Notes: generated from the letters alone by a model not told the origin. A DNA stretch of 7,671 bases from Rubrobacter sp. (GCA_020253895.1 JADDKG010000132.1:1-7671); one strand, 5' to 3'; positions 1-5,995 are shown, numbered from the stretch's first letter. Translations and numbers: made by a program.

Positions 1-210
1 GCGGGCCAACCTCTGGATGTGTTCATCGCCGGCGACGACGCCGGGGCCAAGGAGACGGTTGCGCGGCTCGTACGCGACGGCGGGCTCGTGGCGGTAGACG
101 CGGGACCGCTGCGCCGGTCCCGGCAGCTCGAGGGGCTTGGCTTTCTGGGCATAACGCTTCAGGAACCGCTAGGGCTGAACTTCAAGAGCGCCTGGAAGCT
201 CATAAGCTAG
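1..210 (+). CDS. NADP/F420-type dinucleotide-binding reductase, C-terminal end only
   Basis: The reading frame is open from the first base and ends at TAG 208-210, giving the last 69 residues of a protein whose start lies upstream of the window. The tail carries PLDVFIAGDD, then AKETVARLVRDGG, then DAGPLRRSRQLEGLGFL, and ends QEPLGLNFKSAWKLIS. From memory this series matches the C-terminal part of the NADP oxidoreductase / coenzyme F420-dependent family (Pfam F420_oxidored type). In that family the 'GDD' and 'D.GPL..AR.LE' segments follow the Rossmann domain. The nucleotide-binding N-terminus is not visible, so the cofactor (NADPH or F420) and the substrate cannot be decided. The following VOC gene starts 15 bases after the stop, so the two are probably co-transcribed. 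Confidence 0.7.
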   Translation, partial: AGQPLDVFIAGDDAGAKETVARLVRDGGLVAVDAGPLRRSRQLEGLGFLGITLQEPLGLNFKSAWKLIS

Positions 211-225
211 GCAGCCTGGGGACGG

Positions 226-1119
226 ATGAACCAGCGCTACGGGAACACCATGCGTCAGGCAAACACACCGGCGAAGCTGCCTGCGGCGCTTCGTCTTGGG
301 GCCATCCATCTCACCGTGTCGGACCTTGAGCGCTCGATCGCCTTCTACCGCGAGGTCATCGGTCTCAGGCTGCATGGCACGCCGGACAGGGCAGCGGCGA
401 TGGGAGCGGGCGAGGAGGATCTGCTCCTGCTCCACGAGGAGCCCGGGGCGCAGCGCGCGGGCCGGCACGCCGGCCTCTACCACTACGCGCTGCTCTTCCC
501 CTCTCGCGAAGAACTGGCTAATGCGGTGTTGCGGCTCGCGGCGGCGCAGACCCCTATACAGGGGGCCTCGGATCACGGCACGCACGAGGCCATCTACCTT
601 TCCGATCCCGACGGCAACGGCATCGAGCTCGCCGCCGACAGGCCGCGCGAGGTGTGGCCTAAGCCCCTGAGCTACGCGGGCGGGCCTCACCCCCTCGACC
701 TGGAGGGCCTGCTCTCCGCCGTCGCCGGCGAGGAGCCCAGCCGGGAGGTCGCCCCGGGGCTCGCGGTCGGCCACGTCCACCTGCACGTCGGCGACCTGGA
801 GCGGGGATTGCGCTTCTACCGCGATGTCCTCGGCTTCGAGCAGATGACCCTCATTCCCAGGGCCGCTGCGTTCGTCTCCGCAGGAGGCTACCACCACCAT
901 CTAGCCTTCAACGTCTGGCGCGGCGAGAACGTCCCTCCCGCCCCGGCAGGCAGGGTCGGCCTGCGGCGCTGGACGGTGCTGCTCGGCGATGAGGAGGAGG
1001 TCGAGGCTGTGCGCAGACGGGTACGAGCCTCGGGCTTCGAGGCCGAGAACCGGGACGGCGGTTTTCTGGTGCGAGACCCCTGGGGAATCGCGGTCCTCTT
1101 CGCTGCCGCCGCGGTCTAG
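226..1119 (+). CDS. Two-module VOC-family protein, CatE-like (putative catechol-2,3-dioxygenase / glyoxalase superfamily)
   Basis: This complete 297-residue protein has two vicinal-oxygen-chelate modules, about residues 23-140 and 180-293. Module 1 opens with GAIHLTVSDLERSIAFYREV (H28), has H86 in GLYHYALLFPSR and ends YLSDPDGNGIEL (E134), so a complete H-H-E metal triad is present. Module 2 has GHVHLHVGDLE (H183, H185) and the GGYHHHLAFNVW signature (220-231) seen in Bacillus CatE-type proteins. Its last strand reads DPWGIAVLF, with L291 where the ligand Glu would be. Family knowledge suggests extradiol cleavage of a catechol, but many CatE homologues are annotated without proof and the substrate is unknown. 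ATG 226 is preceded by GGGGACGG; ATG 250 (residue 9) is a possible alternative start, because residues 1-18 are not conserved-looking. It is likely in an operon with the preceding reductase. The opposite-strand frame over this region is a shadow. Confidence 0.85.
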   Translation: MNQRYGNTMRQANTPAKLPAALRLGAIHLTVSDLERSIAFYREVIGLRLHGTPDRAAAMGAGEEDLLLLHEEPGAQRAGRHAGLYHYALLFPSREELANAVLRLAAAQTPIQGASDHGTHEAIYLSDPDGNGIELAADRPREVWPKPLSYAGGPHPLDLEGLLSAVAGEEPSREVAPGLAVGHVHLHVGDLERGLRFYRDVLGFEQMTLIPRAAAFVSAGGYHHHLAFNVWRGENVPPAPAGRVGLRRWTVLLGDEEEVEAVRRRVRASGFEAENRDGGFLVRDPWGIAVLFAAAAV

Positions 1120-1169
1120 CGCCGCAGAAGAATGTGGCGTTGACCGGAGCGGCGTAGAAGCCCGGCTCC
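1120..1169. terminator. Possible terminator hairpins between convergent genes
   Basis: Directly after the VOC stop codon, CGCCGCA (1120-1126) can pair with TGTGGCG (1133-1139) as a 7-bp stem with one G-U pair and a 6-base loop. A second, weaker pairing is GGAGC 1146-1150 with GCTCC 1165-1169. There is no strong T-run after either stem. The convergent layout and 81-base gap favour a (possibly bidirectional) termination region, but the evidence is structural only. Confidence 0.35.
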
Positions 1170-1200
1170 TGAGCGCCCCGCACTTACAAACCGAGCTACT

Positions 1201-1413
1201 CTACTTCTTCCCGGTGTCGCCGAGAATAGCGAAGACCTCCTCTATGAGAGCCCGCCGCTTGTCAGGGGGAAGGTCCTTGGGATGGATGGTCTGCCTTTCG
1301 CTCTGGAGCCCCCGCAGCCTGGCTTCCTCCGAGAGATAGCGGTCGATGACCGCTACGACGGCGTCGACCTTTGCACGCGGCAGCCTGTCGCCGCCAAACA
1401 GCTTTTCCCACAC
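1201..1413 (-). CDS. Possible separate 70-residue hypothetical protein, nested in frame in the 1201-1953 frame
   Basis: On the - strand AGGAGGTGA (1427-1419) precedes GTG 1413-1411 by five bases, an almost ideal ribosome binding site and better than the one at 1953. Translation gives a 70-residue protein beginning WEKLFGGDRLPRAKVDAVVA after the start residue. It is highly charged and predicted helical, with no cysteine. A neighbouring - strand frame has its TGA inside this Shine-Dalgarno (1421-1419), the usual arrangement at a gene junction. If correct, this is the true downstream gene and the upstream reading frame either ends differently or has mutated. It could also be an internally initiated short form of the longer protein. 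The function is unknown. Confidence 0.45.
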   Translation of the reverse strand: MWEKLFGGDRLPRAKVDAVVAVIDRYLSEEARLRGLQSERQTIHPKDLPPDKRRALIEEVFAILGDTGKK

Positions 1414-1953
1414 CGTGCTCACCTCCTGTAGAAAGACTCCTCCGGACGGCCACCTCCAGCCACACGCCCGCTTGGTGCCCGAAACCACCAACGGCGAAGG
1501 AAGCGCGAGAGGCCGGGGCCATGCAACTTCACGGTCCCCTTCGGATCTCCTCCGCTCAACATCGCCCCGCCTCGCTTCGGATTCCTCACCGCAGCGAGGC
1601 CGGAGGGCGAAACCGCGCAGATAGTCCACAAAGCTCTCCCTCGGCATAACGTTCGGCGCCTCGGTCCCGCCGCTGCCGGGCCTGGGATCAAACGCCACCC
1701 ACCCAATCCCGGCGCCCGGACCGGTAAGCAAGGAGATAAGCGCCCCGGGAGCGTAAGCCCTCGCATGCCATCCCCCACCCAGCGCCTCGGTAAGCAGATA
1801 GCCGCGGGCAAACCATTCAGCCGAAAAGACGGCCAGAGCCTCCCCCCTCCCCTCCGCAGGCACCCGCAGCAACTCCAGCTCCCCACCCCTGCTGCGGACG
1901 GCTACATAAAATGCACGAACGCCGGAACCCACCCCGAATACGGCTCCCGCCAT
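1201..1953 (-). CDS. Hypothetical protein, 250-residue open frame (possibly composite)
   Basis: I do not recognise the family. The frame starts at ATG 1953-1951, preceded on the - strand by a GGAGAGGGG purine run, and ends at 1201. Three zones can be seen. Residues 1-115 look like an ordinary small alpha/beta domain (AFYVAVRSRGGELELLRVPA, AVFSAEWFARGYLLTEALGG, GIGWVAFDPRPG, RESFVDYLRGF). Residues about 116-180 are Arg/Glu/Pro-rich, low in structure signals and with less GC-biased third positions, and look like linker or decayed coding sequence. Residues 181-250 are helical and charged (VDAVVAVIDRYLSEEARLRG, PPDKRRALIEEVFAILG). An internal GTG at residue 181 has a near-perfect Shine-Dalgarno, so the frame may be two genes joined by a lost stop or frameshift, or a gene with an internal start. 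No signal peptide or membrane segment is evident. It is convergent with the VOC gene and divergent from the transporter. Confidence 0.55.
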   Translation of the reverse strand: MAGAVFGVGSGVRAFYVAVRSRGGELELLRVPAEGRGEALAVFSAEWFARGYLLTEALGGGWHARAYAPGALISLLTGPGAGIGWVAFDPRPGSGGTEAPNVMPRESFVDYLRGFALRPRCGEESEARRGDVERRRSEGDREVAWPRPLALPSPLVVSGTKRACGWRWPSGGVFLQEVSTVWEKLFGGDRLPRAKVDAVVAVIDRYLSEEARLRGLQSERQTIHPKDLPPDKRRALIEEVFAILGDTGKK

Positions 1954-2011
1954 ACCCTACCCCTCTCCAAAGTACCCACCCTCCACCCGGATGGACACGC
2001 CAGTCCTCTCA

Positions 2012-2041
2012 TTGATATTCATACTGTACGTATGTTATTAT
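2012..2041 (+). promoter_or_regulatory. Sigma70-like promoter for the YkvI-family transporter gene
   Basis: TTGATA (2012-2017) and TATTAT (2036-2041) are separated by 18 bases, each differing from the consensus hexamer at one position. They sit in a short AT-rich block within otherwise GC-rich DNA. A start site near 2047-2049 would place the 5' end a few bases before the folded leader at 2054-2140, which makes the promoter and leader mutually consistent. Confidence 0.55.
2020..2034. promoter_or_regulatory. Inverted repeat inside the promoter spacer, candidate operator
   Basis: CATAC (2020-2024) and GTATG (2030-2034) are perfect inverted arms around a TGTAC centre. The whole element lies between the -35 and -10 hexamers. 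A regulator bound there would act directly on the promoter, either as a repressor blocking polymerase or as a MerR-like activator. The family cannot be named from five-base arms, and the repeat also faces the gene on the - strand. Confidence 0.35.
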
Positions 2042-2053
2042 GGGGTTCGCAAA

Positions 2054-2140
2054 GGTCAAGGGGTGTGTGCGCACCCGGGCAACCCACCTTTAGGTGGGGA
2101 TGAGTTGTTGCCACGACCGGTGCGGCACACAGTCTTGACC
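2054..2140 (+). promoter_or_regulatory. Structured 5' leader RNA (candidate cis-regulatory RNA) of the transporter gene
   Basis: The leader pairs with itself in nested order. GGTCAAG (2054-2060) pairs with CTTGACC (2134-2140). GTGTGCGCACC (2065-2075) pairs with GGTGC plus GCACAC (2119-2130) around one bulged G at 2124. GGCAAC (2078-2083) pairs with GTTGCC (2107-2112), and CCACC (2084-2088) with GGTGG (2093-2097) around a TTTA loop. That is about 29 Watson-Crick pairs in 87 bases. The stems are separated by defined internal loops: GGGT/AGT, CG/ACGACC, and a 9-base one-sided bulge GGATGAGTT at 2098-2106. It lies between a good promoter and the gene's ribosome binding site. I do not recognise a known riboswitch class. 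Protein binding or simple transcript stabilisation are alternatives. Confidence 0.5.
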
Positions 2141-2186
2141 CTGGAAGAGCGGTTCGGCGAGGTTCGAGCACGGAGGGGAGGATCCG

Positions 2187-3377
2187 ATGTCGGCCCGGGT
2201 TATGGCAGAACGGCAGAGAGGTTTCTTTGAGGGCCCTTATGGCAGGTACCTTCTGCCCGGTGTTGTCTTGCAGTCGGTTCTCATCGGAGGCGGATACGCC
2301 ACGGGTCGGGAGATCGTCGAGTTCGGGGCGAAGTACGGAGCGCTCGGCTGGGTCGCCGGGCTGACCATCTTCGCCGGGTTCGCGATCATGGCGTTTCTCA
2401 CGTTCGAGGTGGCGCGCCGCTTCCGGGCCTTCGACTACCGCAGCCTGCTAAAGCAGCTGATCGGGCCGCTGTACCTGCTGTACGACGTGGTCTACATCCT
2501 GCTGGCGGTCCTCATCATCGCGATCATGGCGGCGGCTACCGGCGAGATCCTCAGCAGTACGCTCGGCCTCAACTACTGGGCCGGAGTGGTCCTCATCATC
2601 GCCGTCGTGGGCGTCCTGAACTTCTACGGCGAAGGGCTTATCGAGCGCTTCAAAACGATTGGCACCGCTCTCCTGTACCTGGGCTACATCACGTTCGGGC
2701 TCCTCGTCATCACCCGGCACTGGGACGAGATCGGGGCCACACTGAGCAGCGGAGACCACTCCCTCCACCCCGAAGTCGGGCTGGGGACCGTGCTCTGGAC
2801 CGGCGTACTCTACGTGGGCTACAACCTCGCGGTCTACCCTGCGGCGCTGTTCACGGTGCGCCGCCAGACCCGTCTGCGGGAGACGTTCTGGGCGGGTCTG
2901 CTGTCCGGGGTTCTCATGACGTTGCCGTGGTTCCTGACGTACTTCGCGCTGATGGGCTTCTACCCCCGCGAAGACGTCTTCGGGGCTCCCGTGCCGTGGC
3001 TGGAGATGCTGAGCGGCTACGGCGGCTGGGTGCTGGTGGTGTTCGGCGTCGTCGTCGGCTGGACCCTCATCGAGACGGCGACCGGGATGATCTACGCGCT
3101 CGTAGCCCGGGTGGATCAGAACCTCGTGGACGCCGGGCGGCAGCCGATGAGCCGACGTGCCAGCGGGATCATCGCGGTGGTTGCGCTGCTCCTCGCGCTC
3201 GCGCTGGCCCAGATAGGGATCATCGACCTCATCGCGAAGGGTTACACGGCGATGGGCTACGCCATGATAGCCGTGTTCGCCCTGCCCTTGCTCGTCCGTG
3301 GTACGTACCTCATCGTGACGGGCAAGGGGTTACGCCTCGGCGAACCTGGCGACCCCACGGCGCAGGAGAGGACATGA
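2187..3377 (+). CDS. YkvI-family integral membrane transporter
   Basis: This 396-residue, very hydrophobic protein has about ten predicted membrane helices, roughly at residues 21-40, 50-75, 92-117, 128-147, 160-175, 205-228, 240-262, 280-305, 328-350 and 356-372. Helix 1 is broken by the glycine-rich stretch GGGYATGRE (34-42) following LPGVVLQSVLI. This pattern is characteristic of Bacillus YkvI-like proteins and related LeuT-fold (APC-type) transporters, where the unwound helix 1 binds substrate and ions. The substrate of the family is not established. An amino acid or similar small amine is my inference, supported only weakly by the amino-acid-oxidase-like gene downstream. ATG 2187 is chosen because GGGGAGG (2175-2181) sits five bases upstream. 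Expression is probably set by the promoter at 2012-2041 and the folded leader. Confidence 0.8.
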   Translation: MSARVMAERQRGFFEGPYGRYLLPGVVLQSVLIGGGYATGREIVEFGAKYGALGWVAGLTIFAGFAIMAFLTFEVARRFRAFDYRSLLKQLIGPLYLLYDVVYILLAVLIIAIMAAATGEILSSTLGLNYWAGVVLIIAVVGVLNFYGEGLIERFKTIGTALLYLGYITFGLLVITRHWDEIGATLSSGDHSLHPEVGLGTVLWTGVLYVGYNLAVYPAALFTVRRQTRLRETFWAGLLSGVLMTLPWFLTYFALMGFYPREDVFGAPVPWLEMLSGYGGWVLVVFGVVVGWTLIETATGMIYALVARVDQNLVDAGRQPMSRRASGIIAVVALLLALALAQIGIIDLIAKGYTAMGYAMIAVFALPLLVRGTYLIVTGKGLRLGEPGDPTAQERT

Positions 3378-3601
3378 AACCTCAGGGATCGCACGACACG
3401 CCGCAGGGAAGCGTACCGACGAACATGCTGCATGCAGGCAATCCACCTCGAGAAACACGGGGGAGTACATGACTCCTTGGCACAGGAGAGCTCCAGAGCT
3501 CGGCTCCGGCGCACGGGCAAGCGATCAAGCGAGAGAAGCACAAAGTCCGCCCAGAGCAGCCGGAAGGACCGCGGCGCTCAGCAGCGGGAGGGGTCTCTGA
3601 G
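3378..3601. other. 224-base gap without a convincing gene
   Basis: No frame on either strand here looks coding. Visible elements are a 10-base palindrome CTGCATGCAG (3428-3437), a short hairpin GGAGT/ACTCC (3462-3466 with 3472-3476), and GAGCTC twice (3488-3493 and 3496-3501). A strong ribosome binding site GGGAGGGG (3586-3593) serves the next gene. No good sigma70 promoter is seen, so the oxidoreductase may be read from the transporter promoter or from a promoter of another type. Confidence 0.4.
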
Positions 3602-4858
3602 ATGGCAGCTGCTGCCCGAAGGCCCACACGCGTCGCGATCGTCGGCGCCGGGATGCCCGGTCTGGCCACAGCCTGGTTCCTGCAAGAGCGCGGTGTTGAT
3701 GTGACGGTTCTGGAGCGGGAGCGGGTGGCCGCGGGAGCTTCGTGGGGAAACGCAGGCTGGGTTTCGCCCGCCCTGACCATGCCGCTCCCCGAGCCTGCGG
3801 TGCTCAGGTACGGCATCCGGGCAGCCCTGAACCCTTCCTCTCCCCTCTACATCCCCCCGCGCGCAGACCTGAGGCTGCTGCGCTTCCTCGTGGGGTTTGC
3901 CCGCCACTGCACCAGGCGCAGATGGCTGGTGGCAATGAGCGCCTACGCGCCGATGAACCGCCGGGCTATCGGCGCCTACGAAGCCCTCGCCGCCGGAGGC
4001 ATCGAGGAGCCGGTGCGCAAGGCAGAGCCCTTTCTGGCCTGCTACCGCTCCCCCAAGGAGCAGAAGACCCTGCTGGAGGAGCTGCGCCAGGTCGAGGCTG
4101 CAGGCCAGAAGGTCGAGTACGAGGTGCTCAGCGGGGCCGAAGCCCGCAAGCTGGAGCCGGCGCTCTCGGAGAGGGTCGGGGCCGCGGTACGGCTTTACGG
4201 CCAGCGCTTTATACACCCGGGTCGTTACCTGCGCTCTCTCGCCGCAGCCGTCCGCAACCGCGGGGGAACCCTCCGCGAAGGGGTGGGCGTGCGGGAGGTC
4301 CGCGAGGAGGGAGAGAGGGTGGTTGTGGAGGGGGCAGACGGGGAGGTGCTGGACTTTGACGCCGTGGTGCTGGCCAACGGCACCTGGCTGAACCGTCTGG
4401 CCCGCCGCTTCGGGGTCCGCACCCTCGTGCAGGCCGGACGCGGCTACAGCTTCAGCGTACCGGTTGAGCGCATGCCGTCCGGGCCCCTCTACTTCCCGGC
4501 ACAGCGCGTGGCCTGTACACCGCTTGGTGAGCGGCTGAGGGTCGCGGGCATGATGGAGTTCAGGGCACCGGAGGAGCCCCTCGACCCGCGCCGTATCGAC
4601 GCGATCGTCGCGGCCGTCCGCCCGTTCCTGCGCGGCGCCGCTTTCGAGGAGCGCGCCGACGAGTGGGTCGGCTCCCGTCCCTGCACCGCCGACGGATTGC
4701 CGCTCATCGGACCGACCTCCTCCCCACGGGTCTTCGTCGCGGGTGGACACGGCATGTGGGGTATCGCCCTCGGCCCGCTCACCGGAGAGCTGCTCGCCGA
4801 GACGATCACGACCGGCCGCCCACCCGCCGAGCTCACCCCCTTCCATCCTCTCCGCTAA
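3602..4858 (+). CDS. FAD-dependent oxidoreductase, DadA-like (D-amino-acid dehydrogenase / glycine oxidase superfamily)
   Basis: This 418-residue flavoprotein is a full-length DAO-family member. The N-terminus has the dinucleotide-binding fold VAIVGAGMPGLATAWFL, with G15-G17-G20 and the ribose-binding acidic residue E38 (VTVLER). GASWGNAGWVSP (45-56) is the segment that contacts FAD in DadA-type enzymes. The C-terminal FAD motif is GSRPCTADGLPLIG (357-370) followed by GGHGMWG (381-387). There is no signal peptide or membrane anchor, so it is probably cytoplasmic or peripheral. The family oxidises the C-N bond of D-amino acids, glycine, sarcosine or proline-like amines to the imine, passing electrons to quinone or oxygen. 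The exact substrate is not readable from sequence. ATG 3602 has GGGAGGGG eight bases upstream. Its position after a YkvI-like transporter suggests uptake followed by oxidation of the same compound, which is inference. Confidence 0.85.
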   Translation: MAAAARRPTRVAIVGAGMPGLATAWFLQERGVDVTVLERERVAAGASWGNAGWVSPALTMPLPEPAVLRYGIRAALNPSSPLYIPPRADLRLLRFLVGFARHCTRRRWLVAMSAYAPMNRRAIGAYEALAAGGIEEPVRKAEPFLACYRSPKEQKTLLEELRQVEAAGQKVEYEVLSGAEARKLEPALSERVGAAVRLYGQRFIHPGRYLRSLAAAVRNRGGTLREGVGVREVREEGERVVVEGADGEVLDFDAVVLANGTWLNRLARRFGVRTLVQAGRGYSFSVPVERMPSGPLYFPAQRVACTPLGERLRVAGMMEFRAPEEPLDPRRIDAIVAAVRPFLRGAAFEERADEWVGSRPCTADGLPLIGPTSSPRVFVAGGHGMWGIALGPLTGELLAETITTGRPPAELTPFHPLR

Positions 4859-4929
4859 GCCTCTCCGGCACACAGCCGCGAGCCCCCCAGCCCTCGCCAC
4901 GCAGGGACCCCGTAGGCTATCCCCGCGCC

Positions 4930-4958
4930 TTGACAAGAGAACCCAAGCCGCTTACGAT
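4930..4958 (+). promoter_or_regulatory. Sigma70-like promoter for the DUF6282-hydratase-aldolase-dioxygenase operon
   Basis: A perfect TTGACA (4930-4935) is followed after 17 bases by TACGAT (4953-4958), matching four of six -10 positions including the key first T, second A and last T. It stands at the edge of an AT-richer patch upstream of the first gene of the operon, predicting a leader of roughly 80 bases. TGTTAAC (4961-4967) and TGTTGAC (4973-4979) are direct half-sites 12 bases apart just after the -10, and TGTTAACA (4961-4968) is itself a palindrome. These could be regulator sites at the transcription start. Confidence 0.55.
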
Positions 4959-5055
4959 TGTGTTAACAGGATTGTTGACGATTTTGGGAGGGTGGTTGGC
5001 GGCTTTGAGCTTTCTCTTCCGCGAGGCGTCCCGTCGGGCGGGCGAGGATGTGTAG
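4930..5055 (+). CDS. Possible 41-residue single-helix membrane peptide (weakly supported)
   Basis: A frame beginning at TTG 4930 (or GTG 4960) and stopping at TAG 5053-5055 encodes a short charged N-terminus (TREPKP), one long hydrophobic stretch (IVLTGLLTILGGWLAALSFL) and a basic tail (REASRRAGEDV). Its stop overlaps the start of the next gene by eight bases, and that gene has a poor ribosome binding site of its own, so translational coupling is conceivable. Against it, no Shine-Dalgarno precedes 4930, several codons (TTA, ATT, ACA, GGA) are atypical of this GC-rich DNA, and the same bases form a good promoter. The promoter reading is preferred. Confidence 0.2.
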   Translation: MTREPKPLTIVLTGLLTILGGWLAALSFLFREASRRAGEDV

Positions 5056-5995
5056 CGGCGCTTCGGGGGCGGGGGGCCGGGAGGTTGCACCCTCTGGCAG
5101 GGCGCGGGAGCTGGTGCGGGGAGCCTACGACCACCACGTGCACATCAGCCCGGACGTGATGGGGCGCAGGACAGACGACCTGAGTCTGGCGCGGCGTTTC
5201 AGGGAGCTCGGGCTCTCCGGGTTTACGCTCAAGTCCCACTACGTGCCCACCGCCGAGCGGGCCAGTGTGGTCCGGGCGGCGGTGGGTGGGGTGGAGGTCA
5301 TGGGGGCCATCGCGCTGAACGCTGCGGTCGGCGGGATGAACGCGCTGGCGGTGGAGATAGCGGCGCGGGAGGGGGCGCGGTTTGTGTGGATGCCCACCGT
5401 GAGCGCGGCAAACGAGGCCGGGATACTCTCCCGCTCCGGGGGCAAGAAGCTGCCTTTCTGGGCCCGGCTGCAGCGGGAGCTCGAGGAGCAGGGGGTGAGC
5501 GCCGGGCCGGTACACGTGGTGGACAAGACGGGGGCGGTGCTCCCCGAGACCAGGGCGGTGCTCAGGGTGGTTGCCGCCCACGACATGGTGCTCGCCACCG
5601 GGCACCTCTCGCGCGATGAGATCTTCGCGGTGGTCGAGGCTGCGAGGGAGGAGGGGGTGCGGAGGATCGTCGTGACCCACCCCGAGTTCCCCTCGCAGGA
5701 CCTTTCGGCGAAGGATCAGATCCGCCTGGTGGAGCAGGGGGCGCTCATGGAGCGCTGCTTCGCCCCGGCGCACGGCGGCAAGGTCTCCTGGGAGAAGATG
5801 TTCGAGAACATCCGGGCGGCCGGCGTGGAGAACTCCTTCCTCTCCACCGACCTCGGGCAGCCCACGAACCCGCCGGTGGAGGACGGGATCGCGCTCATGG
5901 CCGACCGGCTGCTCGGGGCGGGCTTCGGCGAGGAGGAGGTGAGGGTCATGGCGGTGGAGAACACCCGGAGGCTTGCGGAAAGGGTGCCCGCCTGA
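5048..5995 (+). CDS. DUF6282-like metal-dependent hydrolase-type protein
   Basis: This 315-residue protein looks like an amidohydrolase/TIM-barrel relative; I assign DUF6282 from memory of such sequences. Conserved-looking metal-site candidates appear in barrel order: YDHHVHISPD (HxH at H30/H32), FTLKSHYVPT (K62, H64), ATGHLSRDE (H186), VVTHPEFPSQ (H211) and FLSTDLGQPTNPP (D268). This order of HxH, H, H, D is that of amidohydrolase-superfamily metal centres. No signal peptide is seen, so it is cytoplasmic. ATG 5048 has only GCGAGG directly upstream; the unusually Gly/Ser-rich first 17 residues leave a later start possible. Its TGA overlaps the ATG of the hydratase gene by one base, tying it to the aromatic-acid pathway. 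LigI (lactonase) and LigJ (hydratase) of that pathway are themselves amidohydrolase-superfamily proteins, so a lactonase, decarboxylase or tautomerase role is plausible but unproven. Confidence 0.7.
   Translation: MCSGASGAGGREVAPSGRARELVRGAYDHHVHISPDVMGRRTDDLSLARRFRELGLSGFTLKSHYVPTAERASVVRAAVGGVEVMGAIALNAAVGGMNALAVEIAAREGARFVWMPTVSAANEAGILSRSGGKKLPFWARLQRELEEQGVSAGPVHVVDKTGAVLPETRAVLRVVAAHDMVLATGHLSRDEIFAVVEAAREEGVRRIVVTHPEFPSQDLSAKDQIRLVEQGALMERCFAPAHGGKVSWEKMFENIRAAGVENSFLSTDLGQPTNPPVEDGIALMADRLLGAGFGEEEVRVMAVENTRRLAERVPA

Noticed and set aside
169..900. Long - strand open frame opposite the CatE-like gene
   Set aside because: GC-rich shadow of a well-supported VOC gene; low-complexity, family-less product.
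2036..2059. A divergent - strand promoter using TTGACC (2059-2054) and CATAAT (2042-2037)
   Set aside because: The spacer would be only 11 bases, too short for sigma70 recognition.
2054..2118. Resemblance of CGGGCAACC and GGTGGGG in the leader to SAM-I/SAM-IV riboswitch cores
   Set aside because: The other conserved SAM-IV segments and its pseudoknot layout are not found, and the best pairing is a single extended hairpin rather than a multi-branched SAM aptamer.
1991..2230. A + strand open frame of 79 residues across the intergenic region
   Set aside because: It covers the promoter, the inverted repeat and the folded leader, has no ribosome binding site, and overlaps the transporter start; the product looks like translated non-coding DNA.
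3578..4936. Long - strand open frame of 452 residues opposite the flavoprotein
   Set aside because: It mirrors the FAD-dependent oxidoreductase, which has clear cofactor motifs on the + strand; the - strand product has no recognisable domain.
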